Source of the DNA: Palsa-295 sp963785585
GTDB lineage: Bacteria > Acidobacteriota > Terriglobia > Acidiferrales > UBA7541
Reading direction: 5' to 3'
Assembly (NCBI GenBank): GCA_963785585.1
Contig: CAWAVW010000001.1
Coordinates: 372,001 to 436,000, forward strand
Length of the DNA: 64,000 nt
The translations under genes and the position numbers were made by a program. Under the pieces are notes generated by a model, which saw only the letters and a program-made list of their open reading frames with translations, had not been told where the DNA came from and ran no database searches. Positions within the stretch are counted from its first letter, which is position 1, and every line of letters begins with the position of its first letter. This document shows positions 26,144 through 34,431 of the stretch, piece by piece.

Positions 26144-27877
26144 ATGAACTCGCCCCGCACATCTCGCCCCTCAACCGCCGTACGAGCCCTCGCGCTCGTG
26201 CTCACAGTTCTGCTGCTCGGTTTCGCGCAAGCTCCCGCCACGGCAAAGCTCTCGCCGATACGATTCCGCGATATCGCCGCCGAATCCGGGGTCACCACCG
26301 TGCCGCATTTCAATCCAGACAAGCGCTACCTGATCGAAATGATGGGCGGCGGCGTGGCGCTTTTCGATTGCGACAACGACGGCAAGCTCGACATCGTCAC
26401 CGTCACCGATTCCACCATCGGAGGCTACCTCAACGGCGGCGACCCGATGATCACTCTGTACCATCAGGACTCCGATTTGCATTTCACCGACGTCACAAAA
26501 TCCGCCGGGCTCACCACAAAAGGTTGGGGCATGGGCGTTGCCATCGGCGACTACGACAACGACGGCTTACCGGACATCTACGTCACCGGCTACGGCCACA
26601 ACGTGCTCTATCACAATGTGGGCGGATGCAAATTCGAAGACGTAACAGAAAAATATCGTCTCGCTGCCGGAGGTTTCAGCGCCGGGGCCGCCTGGGCCGA
26701 CTACGATCGCGACGGCCGCCTCGATCTCTTCGTCTCGCGCTACGTCAATTCCGACATTCGCAATCTCCCGCAGCCCGGCGACCGCGCCTTCAACTATCAG
26801 GGACTCCAAATGGAAGTTCCCCTCTCCGAAGGCGAAACCGATTTCCTGTTTCACGCGAAACCCGACGGCTCATTCGAGGACGTTTCCGACAAAGCCGGCG
26901 TCGGCAATCCCGATAAGCGCCTCGGTATGGGCGTCGTCTGGGCCGATTACGACAACGACGGCTGGCCTGACCTCTTCGTCACCAACGACATGGGTCCTAA
27001 TTTTCTCTATCACAATAAGCACGACGGCACGTTCGAAGACGTCGGCCTCATCACCGGAACCGCACTTAGCCCCGAGGGCCGCTCGATGGGAAATATGGCC
27101 GGAGATTTTTCCGACTACACCCACGGCGGCATGCTCGACCTGATCGTCACGCGCTACGGCTACCAGCCGCTCACTCTGTATTCCAATCAAGGCGCGAAGG
27201 GTTTCACGGACGTTACCTGGGCTTCGCAGATCGGCCGCACCACGTATATGCCGGTGCGTTGGGGCGCGGGCTTCGCCGATTTTGACAACGACGGATGGCC
27301 CGACATTTTCGTCGCCAACGGCAACGTGAGTCCCGTCGTCGATCAGCTTCCCAACGATTTGAAGTACCACGAACCTCTGCAGCTTTTCCGCAACCAGGGC
27401 GATCGCACCTTCGCCGAAATTGCCGACGCGTCCGGCTTGAACGACGGGCCCATGCAATCGCGTCGCGGCACCGCCTTCGGCGACATCAACAACGATGGCA
27501 ACATCGACGTCGTCGTGTACAACGTCGGCGCTCCGCCCTCCGTCTTCCTCAATGAATCCAATAACGCGAACCACCGCGTTCTGTTGCGCCTGGTCGGCGG
27601 CAAAAGCAACAAAGCCGCGATTGGCGCGCGCGTCACCGTCGTTACGGCGCGGACTTCGCAGATCGACGAAGTTCGCGCCGGCGGCAGCTACCTCTCCACC
27701 AACGACGTCCGCCTGCACTTCGGCCTCGGCGCCGAATCTACTATGAAGAAAATTGAAATCGATTGGCCCAGCGGACTAAAAGAAGAACTGAAGAACGTCT
27801 CTGCCGACGCCATCTACACCATCGAAGAAGGCCGCGGCATCCAAAACACCATCAAACTCCCGCCAGTAAAAAAATAA
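26144..27877 (+). CDS. CRTAC1-family protein with FG-GAP/VCBS repeats and ASPIC/UnbV domain
   Basis: The 577-residue exported protein starts at ATG 26144, which gives a signal peptide (hydrophobic stretch about residues 12-35). At least six calcium-binding-like DxDxDGxxD repeats build a beta-propeller (DCDNDGKLD, DYDNDGLPD, DYDRDGRLD, DYDNDGWPD, DFDNDGWPD, DINNDGNID). The last about 110 residues are the ASPIC/UnbV domain (AAIGARVTV, IDWPSG). It follows the TPR gene by 46 nt, probably in one operon. The family is extracellular or periplasmic and widespread in soil bacteria; its ligand is unknown. Confidence 0.92.
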   Translation: MNSPRTSRPSTAVRALALVLTVLLLGFAQAPATAKLSPIRFRDIAAESGVTTVPHFNPDKRYLIEMMGGGVALFDCDNDGKLDIVTVTDSTIGGYLNGGDPMITLYHQDSDLHFTDVTKSAGLTTKGWGMGVAIGDYDNDGLPDIYVTGYGHNVLYHNVGGCKFEDVTEKYRLAAGGFSAGAAWADYDRDGRLDLFVSRYVNSDIRNLPQPGDRAFNYQGLQMEVPLSEGETDFLFHAKPDGSFEDVSDKAGVGNPDKRLGMGVVWADYDNDGWPDLFVTNDMGPNFLYHNKHDGTFEDVGLITGTALSPEGRSMGNMAGDFSDYTHGGMLDLIVTRYGYQPLTLYSNQGAKGFTDVTWASQIGRTTYMPVRWGAGFADFDNDGWPDIFVANGNVSPVVDQLPNDLKYHEPLQLFRNQGDRTFAEIADASGLNDGPMQSRRGTAFGDINNDGNIDVVVYNVGAPPSVFLNESNNANHRVLLRLVGGKSNKAAIGARVTVVTARTSQIDEVRAGGSYLSTNDVRLHFGLGAESTMKKIEIDWPSGLKEELKNVSADAIYTIEEGRGIQNTIKLPPVKK

Positions 27878-27913
27878 TTTCTCGCTTAGCCGTCGCCCCG
27901 TCTCTACGCCCTT

Positions 27914-27951
27914 CTCCGTGAACTCTGTGCTCCTCCGTGATCTCTGTGTTC
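27914..27951. repeat. Tandem 19-nt repeat, two copies
   Basis: CTCCGTGAACTCTGTGCTC (27914-27932) is followed directly by CTCCGTGATCTCTGTGTTC (27933-27951); 17 of 19 positions agree. It lies in the 87-nt gap between two convergent CRTAC1 genes. From memory, similar CTCTGTG-rich phrases occur between genes in many soil and aquatic bacteria. Confidence 0.7.
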
Positions 27952-27964
27952 AATCTTTGGTCGG

Positions 27965-29689
27965 TCACCGGGACGGCTTCCCCGCCGACGCATCACCCGT
28001 GGTGAACGCCCTCTTGTCTTTCACTCCCTCACCCTCCACCACCGTATAAATAAAATCCGCCGGCAAATTCGTCAGCACATCCTTCTTCCCGCTCGGCCAC
28101 CTGATCTCCACCGCATCCATTAACGTATGCGTCTCCAAACCAAAGTGCAGCCGCAAATCATTCTGCGAAAGATAGCTCCCGCCTCCGCGCACCTCATCGA
28201 ACTGCACCAGGCCGCCCGCCGTCACCCTCACACGCGCTCCAATCGCCGACTTGTTGCTCTTCGTCCCGATCAATCGAAACAGCACTGCGTGATTCCCATC
28301 CTCCGTTCGGTTGATCAAAAGCGTCGGCGAACCGTCCATATTTAAAATGAGCACGTCGATTTTCCCGTCGTTGTTCACATCGCCAAACGCCGCCCCGCGC
28401 CTCGATTCCGCCGGCAGCTTGTTCAGCCCGGAAATACTCGACACGTCCTCAAAGGTCTTGTTCCGGTTATTTCGAAATAAAAAGATCGGCTCGCGATACG
28501 GCGCCACGCCTTTGATCGAATCTGTCTGTGGAAATACGTGTCCGTTCGCGATGAAAATATCCGGCCATCCGTCGTTATCCATATCGAAAAACGCCGTTCC
28601 CCAGCCCACATAGGGATACGTCGGCTGCGCGATCCCCGCACTCTCGGTGATGTCCGTGAATCCCTTCGCCCCTTGATTCCAGAAAAGCGTGTCGGACTGA
28701 AAGTTATATTCCGTCACAAACAAACTCAACCGGCCGTCGTGCGCAAAGTCCGCCGCATCCACGCCCATCGAGCCCTTCGCTTTCCCATTCGCATCCACGG
28801 CTGTTCCCGAAATCAGACTCACGTCCTCAAACGATCCGTCGCCCTTGTTGTGATACAGATAATTGGGTCCCGCATCGTTCGCCACGTACAAATCCGGCCA
28901 GCCATCGTTATCGTAATCAAACCAGATCGGCTGCATTCCATACGACCCGCCGGGGTTGTCCACGCCCGCTTTCTTCGAAATCTCTTCAAACGTGCCGTCG
29001 CCGCGGTTCCGGTAAAACAAATTCGTCTCGCCCGGCAGGCCCAACGGTCCGCACTGCACTTTCACGGAAAGGATCGTGCACGAAGCCTCTTTGCTTCCGA
29101 ACTCCGGCAGATGATCCATATCCAAATGCACGTACCGCGCCACGAACAGATCCACAAATCCGTCGCGATCGAAATCGCCCCACGCCGCGCCCACGCTGAA
29201 TCCGCCCGCGCGCAGCCCCGCTTTCTCCGTCACGTCCTCGAACTTGCATCCGCCCAGATTCCGGTATAGCGCGTTGCCGCCAAATCCCGTTACGTACAAA
29301 TCCTGCCATCCATCGTTGTCGAAATCTCCCACCGCCACGCCCATTCCCCAGCCTTTTCGCGTCAGCCCGGCGGCCTTTGTGATATCCGAAAATTTCGTGT
29401 TCGCGTCCTGGTGATACAGCGTCACCAGCAAATCTCCTCCCGCGCGATATCGCTCCACGTTCGATCCGTTCACCGTCACGATGTCCAGCTTTCCATCATT
29501 GTCGCAATCGATGAACCCCACGCCCCCGCTCATCGACTCCACAATATATTTTTTTTCGGGCGAGGAAATATGCGGAACGACGAGGCCGGCTTGCCTGGAA
29601 ATGTCTTCAAAATGGGGAATCGGTGTCCGGGATTGCGCCTGCAGCAAACAAACCGCGGCGATCAACAACGAGGCTAAAAACGTACGCAT
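27965..29689 (-). CDS. CRTAC1-family protein, paralogue of the 26144-27877 product
   Basis: This 574-residue protein has a signal peptide (about residues 1-20, ending LLQAQS) and the same plan as its convergent neighbour: repeated DxDxDG propeller blades (DCDNDGKLD, DFDNDGWQD, DFDRDGFVD, DYDNDGWPD, DMDNDGWPD, DVNNDGKID), then an ASPIC/UnbV domain (SAIGARVRV, EIRWPSGKK). The two proteins align along their whole length, so this is a local duplication followed by inversion or convergent placement. It carries one insertion with two cysteines near residues 213-222 (SCTILSVKVQCG) that may form a disulfide and has no counterpart in the neighbour. Confidence 0.92.
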   Translation of the reverse strand: MRTFLASLLIAAVCLLQAQSRTPIPHFEDISRQAGLVVPHISSPEKKYIVESMSGGVGFIDCDNDGKLDIVTVNGSNVERYRAGGDLLVTLYHQDANTKFSDITKAAGLTRKGWGMGVAVGDFDNDGWQDLYVTGFGGNALYRNLGGCKFEDVTEKAGLRAGGFSVGAAWGDFDRDGFVDLFVARYVHLDMDHLPEFGSKEASCTILSVKVQCGPLGLPGETNLFYRNRGDGTFEEISKKAGVDNPGGSYGMQPIWFDYDNDGWPDLYVANDAGPNYLYHNKGDGSFEDVSLISGTAVDANGKAKGSMGVDAADFAHDGRLSLFVTEYNFQSDTLFWNQGAKGFTDITESAGIAQPTYPYVGWGTAFFDMDNDGWPDIFIANGHVFPQTDSIKGVAPYREPIFLFRNNRNKTFEDVSSISGLNKLPAESRRGAAFGDVNNDGKIDVLILNMDGSPTLLINRTEDGNHAVLFRLIGTKSNKSAIGARVRVTAGGLVQFDEVRGGGSYLSQNDLRLHFGLETHTLMDAVEIRWPSGKKDVLTNLPADFIYTVVEGEGVKDKRAFTTGDASAGKPSR

Positions 29690-29723
29690 GGGATGTTTTC
29701 GACTCTAGCACGCCGTTCGGGCG

Positions 29724-30869
29724 CTATCGCTTCGGTTTTGCACCCGACCGTGGCCGGCCGCCGGAGCTCGCCGCCCGCTCCGCGCCTTGTTCGCCGGGCT
29801 CGCCCACCGGCTTCGATTCCAGATTGAACGATTGTCCCTTCAGAAAAAATTCCAGGTTTCCGCGCGTCACCAGATGCGGCGAGAGCGTCAGTTCGCCCGT
29901 CGAGCAGGCGCCCTCCACGAGGTATTCGTGCAACAACCGGTAGGCCATTCGCCCTTGCGTCCTCGGCCGTTGAAAAATCGTCGCCGCCACCGATCCCTTG
30001 CGCATTTCCTCGATCAGTGCCGGAAACAAATCCGTGGTGATAATCGTCAGCCTTTCGAGTATCTTCGCGTCCCGCGCCGCCTGGATCACCGGAATCGACG
30101 CTTCTGTGGTGACGTAGATGCCTACCAGATCGGGGTGTTTTGAATATAGCTCGCCGCTTTTCGCGTAGGCTTCCGCATACAGGTCGTGGTCTTCGATCGG
30201 ACCCACCAGCGTCATCTCCGGATACAGCGTCGCGATCGTTTTTTTGAACGCGTCGAATTTTTCCGCGTGCTCGGTGATCTGTGCGTCGCTCACCGTCACC
30301 GCCACTTTGCCGCGCCCCTGCAAAAACCGTCCCATCAGGTCCGCCACCAGCGAACCGCTCACCTGCGTATCGATCGTTACCACGCCCACTCGGCCGGATT
30401 CCGGCGCATCCGTCACCACGCACACCACCGGGATCTTTGCCGGCGCACCGCCGCGGATCCACTTTCGCAGCCCCACCGGCCGGCTGGGAAACGTGATGAT
30501 GCCGTCCGCGTTTCCCGAAATCGCCGATTCGAACGCTGCTTCGTCGCCTTCGCTCAGGCTGGGAAATGTCCGGAACGAAATCTCCACGTTATCCATCCCC
30601 TGCGCCTTCGCTTCTTCCTCAACTCCGGCTCGCACTTCGTCCCAAAACGACGTTGTGCCCTGCAGTGTGTTCACAGACACCTGCAACTTTCGCTTTTGCG
30701 AAAGAAAGCGCGCCGCCATGTTCGGCCGGTAACCCAACCGCTTGGCCATTTGCAGCACTTTCTTCTTCGTGGCGGGATTGATTCCGGCGGCGTCGTGAAG
30801 CGCGCGGTGTACGGTGCCTGTAGAGATGTCGAGCGCCTTTGCGATATCGTAAACCGTGGCAGGTTTCAC
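29724..30869 (-). CDS. LacI-family transcriptional regulator
   Basis: The 381-residue regulator opens directly with the LacI helix-turn-helix (VYDIAKALDISTGTVHRAL, residues 6-24) and hinge region (YRPNMAARFLSQKR). The sugar-binding-protein-like domain follows; segments such as VGVVTIDTQVSGSLVADLM are typical. It has a basic, low-complexity tail after about residue 350 (GGRPRSGAKPKR), like the other LacI protein in the window. Its stop lies 34 nt from the start of the CRTAC1 gene, which it precedes on the same strand, so that gene may be co-transcribed or regulated. A GTTATACT -10 element lies 38 nt upstream of its start codon. Confidence 0.93.
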   Translation of the reverse strand: MKPATVYDIAKALDISTGTVHRALHDAAGINPATKKKVLQMAKRLGYRPNMAARFLSQKRKLQVSVNTLQGTTSFWDEVRAGVEEEAKAQGMDNVEISFRTFPSLSEGDEAAFESAISGNADGIITFPSRPVGLRKWIRGGAPAKIPVVCVVTDAPESGRVGVVTIDTQVSGSLVADLMGRFLQGRGKVAVTVSDAQITEHAEKFDAFKKTIATLYPEMTLVGPIEDHDLYAEAYAKSGELYSKHPDLVGIYVTTEASIPVIQAARDAKILERLTIITTDLFPALIEEMRKGSVAATIFQRPRTQGRMAYRLLHEYLVEGACSTGELTLSPHLVTRGNLEFFLKGQSFNLESKPVGEPGEQGAERAASSGGRPRSGAKPKR

Positions 30870-30907
30870 TGTCTAAACCCTTTTATTACATACGCTTGGA
30901 CACATTC

Positions 30908-30915
30908 AGTATAAC
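30908..30915 (-). promoter_or_regulatory. GTTATACT -10 element of LacI gene
   Basis: On the minus strand GTTATACT (30915-30908) contains TATACT and would start transcription about 30 nt before ATG 30869. No strong -35 was found. The 277-nt divergent gap (30870-31146) also serves the rightward Cys-rich gene. Confidence 0.45.
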
Positions 30916-31146
30916 GCGGATTTCACCCTTTTGCGCGGCATTCCGGCGCGTCCCACGCTCTCGCGTCGCGCCATTTCAGCAACAAATCCCGCTCGGTCGT
31001 TTAATGCAATTCGTCACAATTCTGGCCCGCTCCCGCGCTAATTCTTTGTCGCCAATTCCCGCACGGTGCTAGCATTTAAGAATTCACGTAGCGTCGATTG
31101 CGTGGAAACAATGGCCTGAAAACTCGTCGCTCAGGGAGAAATTTTG

Positions 31147-31671
31147 ATGAATTTCGCAATGCGTGTGGCGCTCGCACTCTCCATATCGGCGGTTGGCATT
31201 TTGGGTCTTGCATCCAGCCCCGCCCGCGCGCAATCAAACGCAACCGCGCCGGATTCTCAACCGGCCGCCGCGCAGACATCTCCCGTTGCCGCATCTCCGG
31301 CAAAAATCGATCTTCCCGCGTTTCACCTCAACGCTCCGAAAGGCCCTCTGCCGGCCACGCTTGACCCGCACCAGTTCCCCGAAATCGAAAACCAAAATAT
31401 CTACGCCATCGCCGCAAAAGAGAAGGCCATCCTCTATCAGCAGCCCTGCTTCTGCCATTGCGACCGCGAAGTGAACCACAAGAGTCTTCTCGATTGCTAC
31501 GTTGACACCCACGCCTCGGTCTGCATGCTCTGTAAGAAAGAAGCCGTTCTCGCCTATACCGAATCGCAGCAAGGCAAGACGGCAGCGCAGATTCGCCAGG
31601 ACATTATTGACGGCAAGTGGAAGGCCGTCGATCTATCGAAGTACGACGAAAACGTCCTTCCCGGCAAGTAA
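31147..31671 (+). CDS. Exported CYCXC/PCYCGC-type cysteine-rich protein
   Basis: The 174-residue protein has a signal peptide (residues 1-28, ending SPARAQ), a Pro/Ala linker, and a conserved domain with six cysteines: PCFCHC (three), LDC, and CMLC. This matches the PCYCGC/CYCXC family known from Bacillus and Acidobacteria, whose function is not established. The first cluster here reads PCFCHC, with a His in place of the usual Gly. Metal binding or disulfide formation outside the cytoplasm is plausible. AGGGAG lies 8 nt before ATG 31147. The gene stands alone between a divergent LacI gene and a PilZ gene on the other strand. Confidence 0.85.
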   Translation: MNFAMRVALALSISAVGILGLASSPARAQSNATAPDSQPAAAQTSPVAASPAKIDLPAFHLNAPKGPLPATLDPHQFPEIENQNIYAIAAKEKAILYQQPCFCHCDREVNHKSLLDCYVDTHASVCMLCKKEAVLAYTESQQGKTAAQIRQDIIDGKWKAVDLSKYDENVLPGK

Positions 31672-31866
31672 GCGGTCGCCAACCCGAAAACTCGGTAGAC
31701 TGGCGCAAGAATGACCGCCGGTCATAACACGATCAGAGACGCGGCGTTTGAAATCCAGCGACCCTTCTTGAATTTTTCGGATTGCCCTTCGGAATACGTT
31801 CTTACAACCGCGCCGTCGCGCCCATTCTCAAAGATCTCAGCGCCCCAACGCCTCGCCAAACCGCTC

Positions 31867-32229
31867 TTAGTGCGCCTGCCCGGATGGATGCTGCGCCGGC
31901 CAATCCTGCGGGGTAAAGTCCACCCCCCAGAAATGCGGACTGGGCGACAGAAACTCCACTCCTACCCGCGTCCCCTTCTCGCACAGGTCCCCGAGGTACA
32001 CCACGCGGCATTCCTGCTCTTCCTCGGTTACCGGGTTGATCAGTACAATTTGAACTCCCATGTCCAACTCTTCGTTTAAATACAGCAGAGCGCCATGGGC
32101 GTTAATCACGATGGTTTGGCTGTTTTCGCGGAATTTACGGCCCTGGTGATTCTTCCCGGAGGCACGCACGGGTATCCGGGTGAACACCCGGGAGCTTCGT
32201 CGTTCTTTACTGGATGTTAGTTCGGCCAT
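31867..32229 (-). CDS. PilZ-domain protein (possible c-di-GMP receptor)
   Basis: This protein of about 120 residues is a stand-alone PilZ domain. The N-terminal RRSSR-type arginine motif and the later VINAHGALL segment (in place of the canonical D/NxSxxG) are present, although Ala-His replaces the usual Ser in the second motif. ATG 32229 was chosen because the PilZ fold begins right after it; an upstream TTG at 32268 would add 13 residues. PilZ proteins usually bind c-di-GMP and control polysaccharide production or motility. With the changed second motif, binding cannot be assumed. No partner gene is adjacent. Confidence 0.78.
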   Translation of the reverse strand: MAELTSSKERRSSRVFTRIPVRASGKNHQGRKFRENSQTIVINAHGALLYLNEELDMGVQIVLINPVTEEEQECRVVYLGDLCEKGTRVGVEFLSPSPHFWGVDFTPQDWPAQHPSGQAH

Positions 32230-32428
32230 GACATCTGTTATCGTCCCTCGCGAGCCAACCCGAGTCAACGCATTGTGCCCCGGGGGTTGTCCAAAAGCTT
32301 AGTTAGCTCAAATTTGCAGAAACCGGCCGTTCTTCATTAAACTTAAAGTTTGTGCCCTGTCCAGCCTTTGGTCATGGTATGTATCACGTAAATTGACGTC
32401 ACATAAAATCGGCCAGATAGGAATCTGA

Positions 32429-33790
32429 ATGACCCTGATTGATCACATCGAATCGAAGCGCGAATCGCACCTGAGCGAGTTGAAAGAGTTCCTCCGCATC
32501 CCGAGCGTCAGCACGAAAAGTGAACACAAGTCAGATGTCGAAAGAGCCGCCCATTGGGTCGCCGAAAAGCTCCGCAGCGCGGGCCTCGAGAACATCGCAA
32601 TTCACGAAACCAAAATGCATCCCCTGGTGTACGGCGAATCGCTCCACGCGCCGGGCAAACCCACCATCCTTTTTTATGGGCACTATGACGTCCAGCCCGC
32701 CGAGCCTCTCGATCTCTGGACCACTCCCGCATTCGAGCCCGACGTCCGTAACGGAAATCTGTACGGCCGCGGAACCGCCGATGACAAGGGCCAGGTCCAC
32801 ATCCATCTGAAAGCTCTCGAAGCTCTGAAAGATGTGTATGGCAAAATTCCGCTGAACGTCAAAGTAATGATCGAAGGCGAAGAAGAAGTCGGCAGCGTCA
32901 GCCTCTGGGATTTCGTTCAGGATAATCGTGAACGCCTGAAAGCCGACGCTCTGGTGGTTTCCGATACCTCCATGCTCGCCAAAGGCGTTCCCTCGATCAC
33001 CTACGGCTTGCGAGGACTGAATTACTACCAGGTGGAAATTTCCGGCCCGGCGCAGGATTTGCATTCCGGCGTGTTCGGCGGCGCCGTTCCCAATCCGATT
33101 ACGATTCTCGCCGAAGCGATCGCCAGGCTTCACGACAAGAATTTCCGGATCACGGTTCCCGGCTTCTACGACGATGTCGCCAGGCTTTCGAAGCAGGAAC
33201 GCAAAGCATTGAACTCGCTGCCGTGGAAGGAAAAGGAATTTCGCAAGACCGTCGGTGCTCCCGGCTATTTCGGTGAAAAGGGTTTCACCATCGTAGAGCG
33301 CCTGTGGACGCGCCCCACGCTCGAACTGAACGGAATCTGGGGCGGCTATACCGGCGAAGGCGCAAAGACCGTGATCCCCGCGAAGGCCTGGGCGAAATTT
33401 TCCACGCGTCTGGTGCCCAATCAGAATCCCGCAAAAATCGCGAAGCTTGTCGAACGCCATTTCCGTTCGCTGCTTCCGAAATCCGTAACCTGCAATTTTG
33501 AAGTCCTCAGCACCGGCAAGCCCTGGGTCGCCCCGTACTCGCATCCGATATTTCAAAAAGCGATCCACGCGCTGCAATCCGGATTCGGCAGGAAAGCCGT
33601 TTTCATTCGCGAAGGCGGCTCCATTCCCTTCGTCACCCAGATGCACGACACCTTCAAAGTTCCCTGCGTGCTTCTCGGTTTCGGATTGCCCGACGAAAAT
33701 GCGCATGCTCCCGACGAGCACATCGCTCTCGAAAATTATTTCGGCGGTATCAAAGCCGTGGCGCTTTTTTACGAACAGCTTTCTAAATAA
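32429..33790 (+). CDS. M20-family dipeptidase
   Basis: The 453-residue metallopeptidase matches the CNDP-like branch of M20 peptidases, which cleave dipeptides in the cytoplasm. Metal ligands and catalytic residues are in place: H85 and D87 (YGHYDVQP), D118 (GTADDKG), E152/E153 (EGEEEVGS), D179 (VSDTSML) and a C-terminal His in NAHAPDEHI. A lid/dimerisation domain spans about 200-330. There is no signal peptide. The gene has its own terminator and appears monocistronic. A POT-like peptide transporter gene lies 4 kb away and could supply substrate, but that is inference. Confidence 0.93.
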   Translation: MTLIDHIESKRESHLSELKEFLRIPSVSTKSEHKSDVERAAHWVAEKLRSAGLENIAIHETKMHPLVYGESLHAPGKPTILFYGHYDVQPAEPLDLWTTPAFEPDVRNGNLYGRGTADDKGQVHIHLKALEALKDVYGKIPLNVKVMIEGEEEVGSVSLWDFVQDNRERLKADALVVSDTSMLAKGVPSITYGLRGLNYYQVEISGPAQDLHSGVFGGAVPNPITILAEAIARLHDKNFRITVPGFYDDVARLSKQERKALNSLPWKEKEFRKTVGAPGYFGEKGFTIVERLWTRPTLELNGIWGGYTGEGAKTVIPAKAWAKFSTRLVPNQNPAKIAKLVERHFRSLLPKSVTCNFEVLSTGKPWVAPYSHPIFQKAIHALQSGFGRKAVFIREGGSIPFVTQMHDTFKVPCVLLGFGLPDENAHAPDEHIALENYFGGIKAVALFYEQLSK

Positions 33791-33815
33791 TTCTTTGGGT
33801 GAAAAGCGCGTGCTC

Positions 33816-33845
33816 ACAAAAACCCCGTTTTATCGGGGTTTTTGT
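33816..33845. terminator. Terminator after M20 dipeptidase gene
   Basis: ACAAAAACCCCG (33816-33827) and CGGGGTTTTTGT (33834-33845) form a perfect 12-bp stem around TTTTAT. T-runs on both strands make it potentially bidirectional. It sits 26 nt after the dipeptidase stop codon. Confidence 0.9.
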
Positions 33846-33950
33846 CACATTATCACTTGCGTTCACACATCACTGTGGCTATAGTCCCAAAGGCATCCGG
33901 TACGCACGGGCCAAAATGCATTTACAACTGAGGGAGGAAAACGCAACTCG

Positions 33951-34253
33951 ATGGCAAATCCGCTGAGCAAGTCCAAAATTATCGCTTACATCACCGACAA
34001 AGTGAGCACCGAGGAAAAGCCGGTCTCCAAGAAACAGACCGTCGCTTTCTTCGATGAACTCTTTAAGCTGGCCGTAAAAGAAACCAAGAGCGCGGGCAAG
34101 TTCGTCATCCCCGGCATCGGCCGCGCCGTCAAGGCTCATCGCAAGGCGCGTCTGGGCCGCAACCCGGCTACGGGCGAGACCATCAAGATCAAGGCCAAGA
34201 CCGTTGTGCGTTTGCGCGCAGCGAAAGCGTTCAAAGACGCCGTCCTGAAGTAG
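33951..34253 (+). CDS. HU-family histone-like DNA-binding protein
   Basis: This 100-residue protein is a small nucleoid-associated HU/IHF-type protein, slightly longer than the usual 90 residues. The N-terminal helices carry the dimerisation face (SKSKIIAYITDKVS, KKQTVAFFDELFKLAVKE). The DNA-binding arm is present with GRNPATGETIKIKAK and the terminal helix ends RAAKAFKDAVLK. One arm segment reads IPGIGRAVKAHRKAR, more basic than in E. coli HU. A GGGAGG-type ribosome-binding site precedes ATG 33951. It lies between two terminators and is therefore an independent unit. Confidence 0.95.
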   Translation: MANPLSKSKIIAYITDKVSTEEKPVSKKQTVAFFDELFKLAVKETKSAGKFVIPGIGRAVKAHRKARLGRNPATGETIKIKAKTVVRLRAAKAFKDAVLK

Positions 34254-34280
34254 GCCCCTTCGGCGCATAGTTTCGCTCGG

Positions 34281-34333
34281 AAACCCCCAGGCACCCTCGC
34301 CCCGCTCGTCGGGACGAACGCTTGGGGGTTTTG
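34281..34333 (+). terminator. Terminator after HU gene
   Basis: AAACCCCCA (34281-34289) pairs with TGGGGGTTT (34323-34331) and leads into a T-rich run; the intervening 33 nt can fold into an inner GC-rich hairpin. It lies 28 nt after the HU stop codon. Confidence 0.75.
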
Positions 34334-34431
34334 TCTTTTCACTCCAGTCCCGAAATGGAATCATCTCATCCGCCACCGCATCAAACGACTAGCACTACCA
34401 GTTTTGGTACTGCGGCCACATACGAGGAAAC

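Noticed and set aside
31711..32079. Plus-strand frame of about 122 codons
   Set aside because: It overlaps the PilZ gene on the opposite strand and shows no domain or ribosome-binding site.
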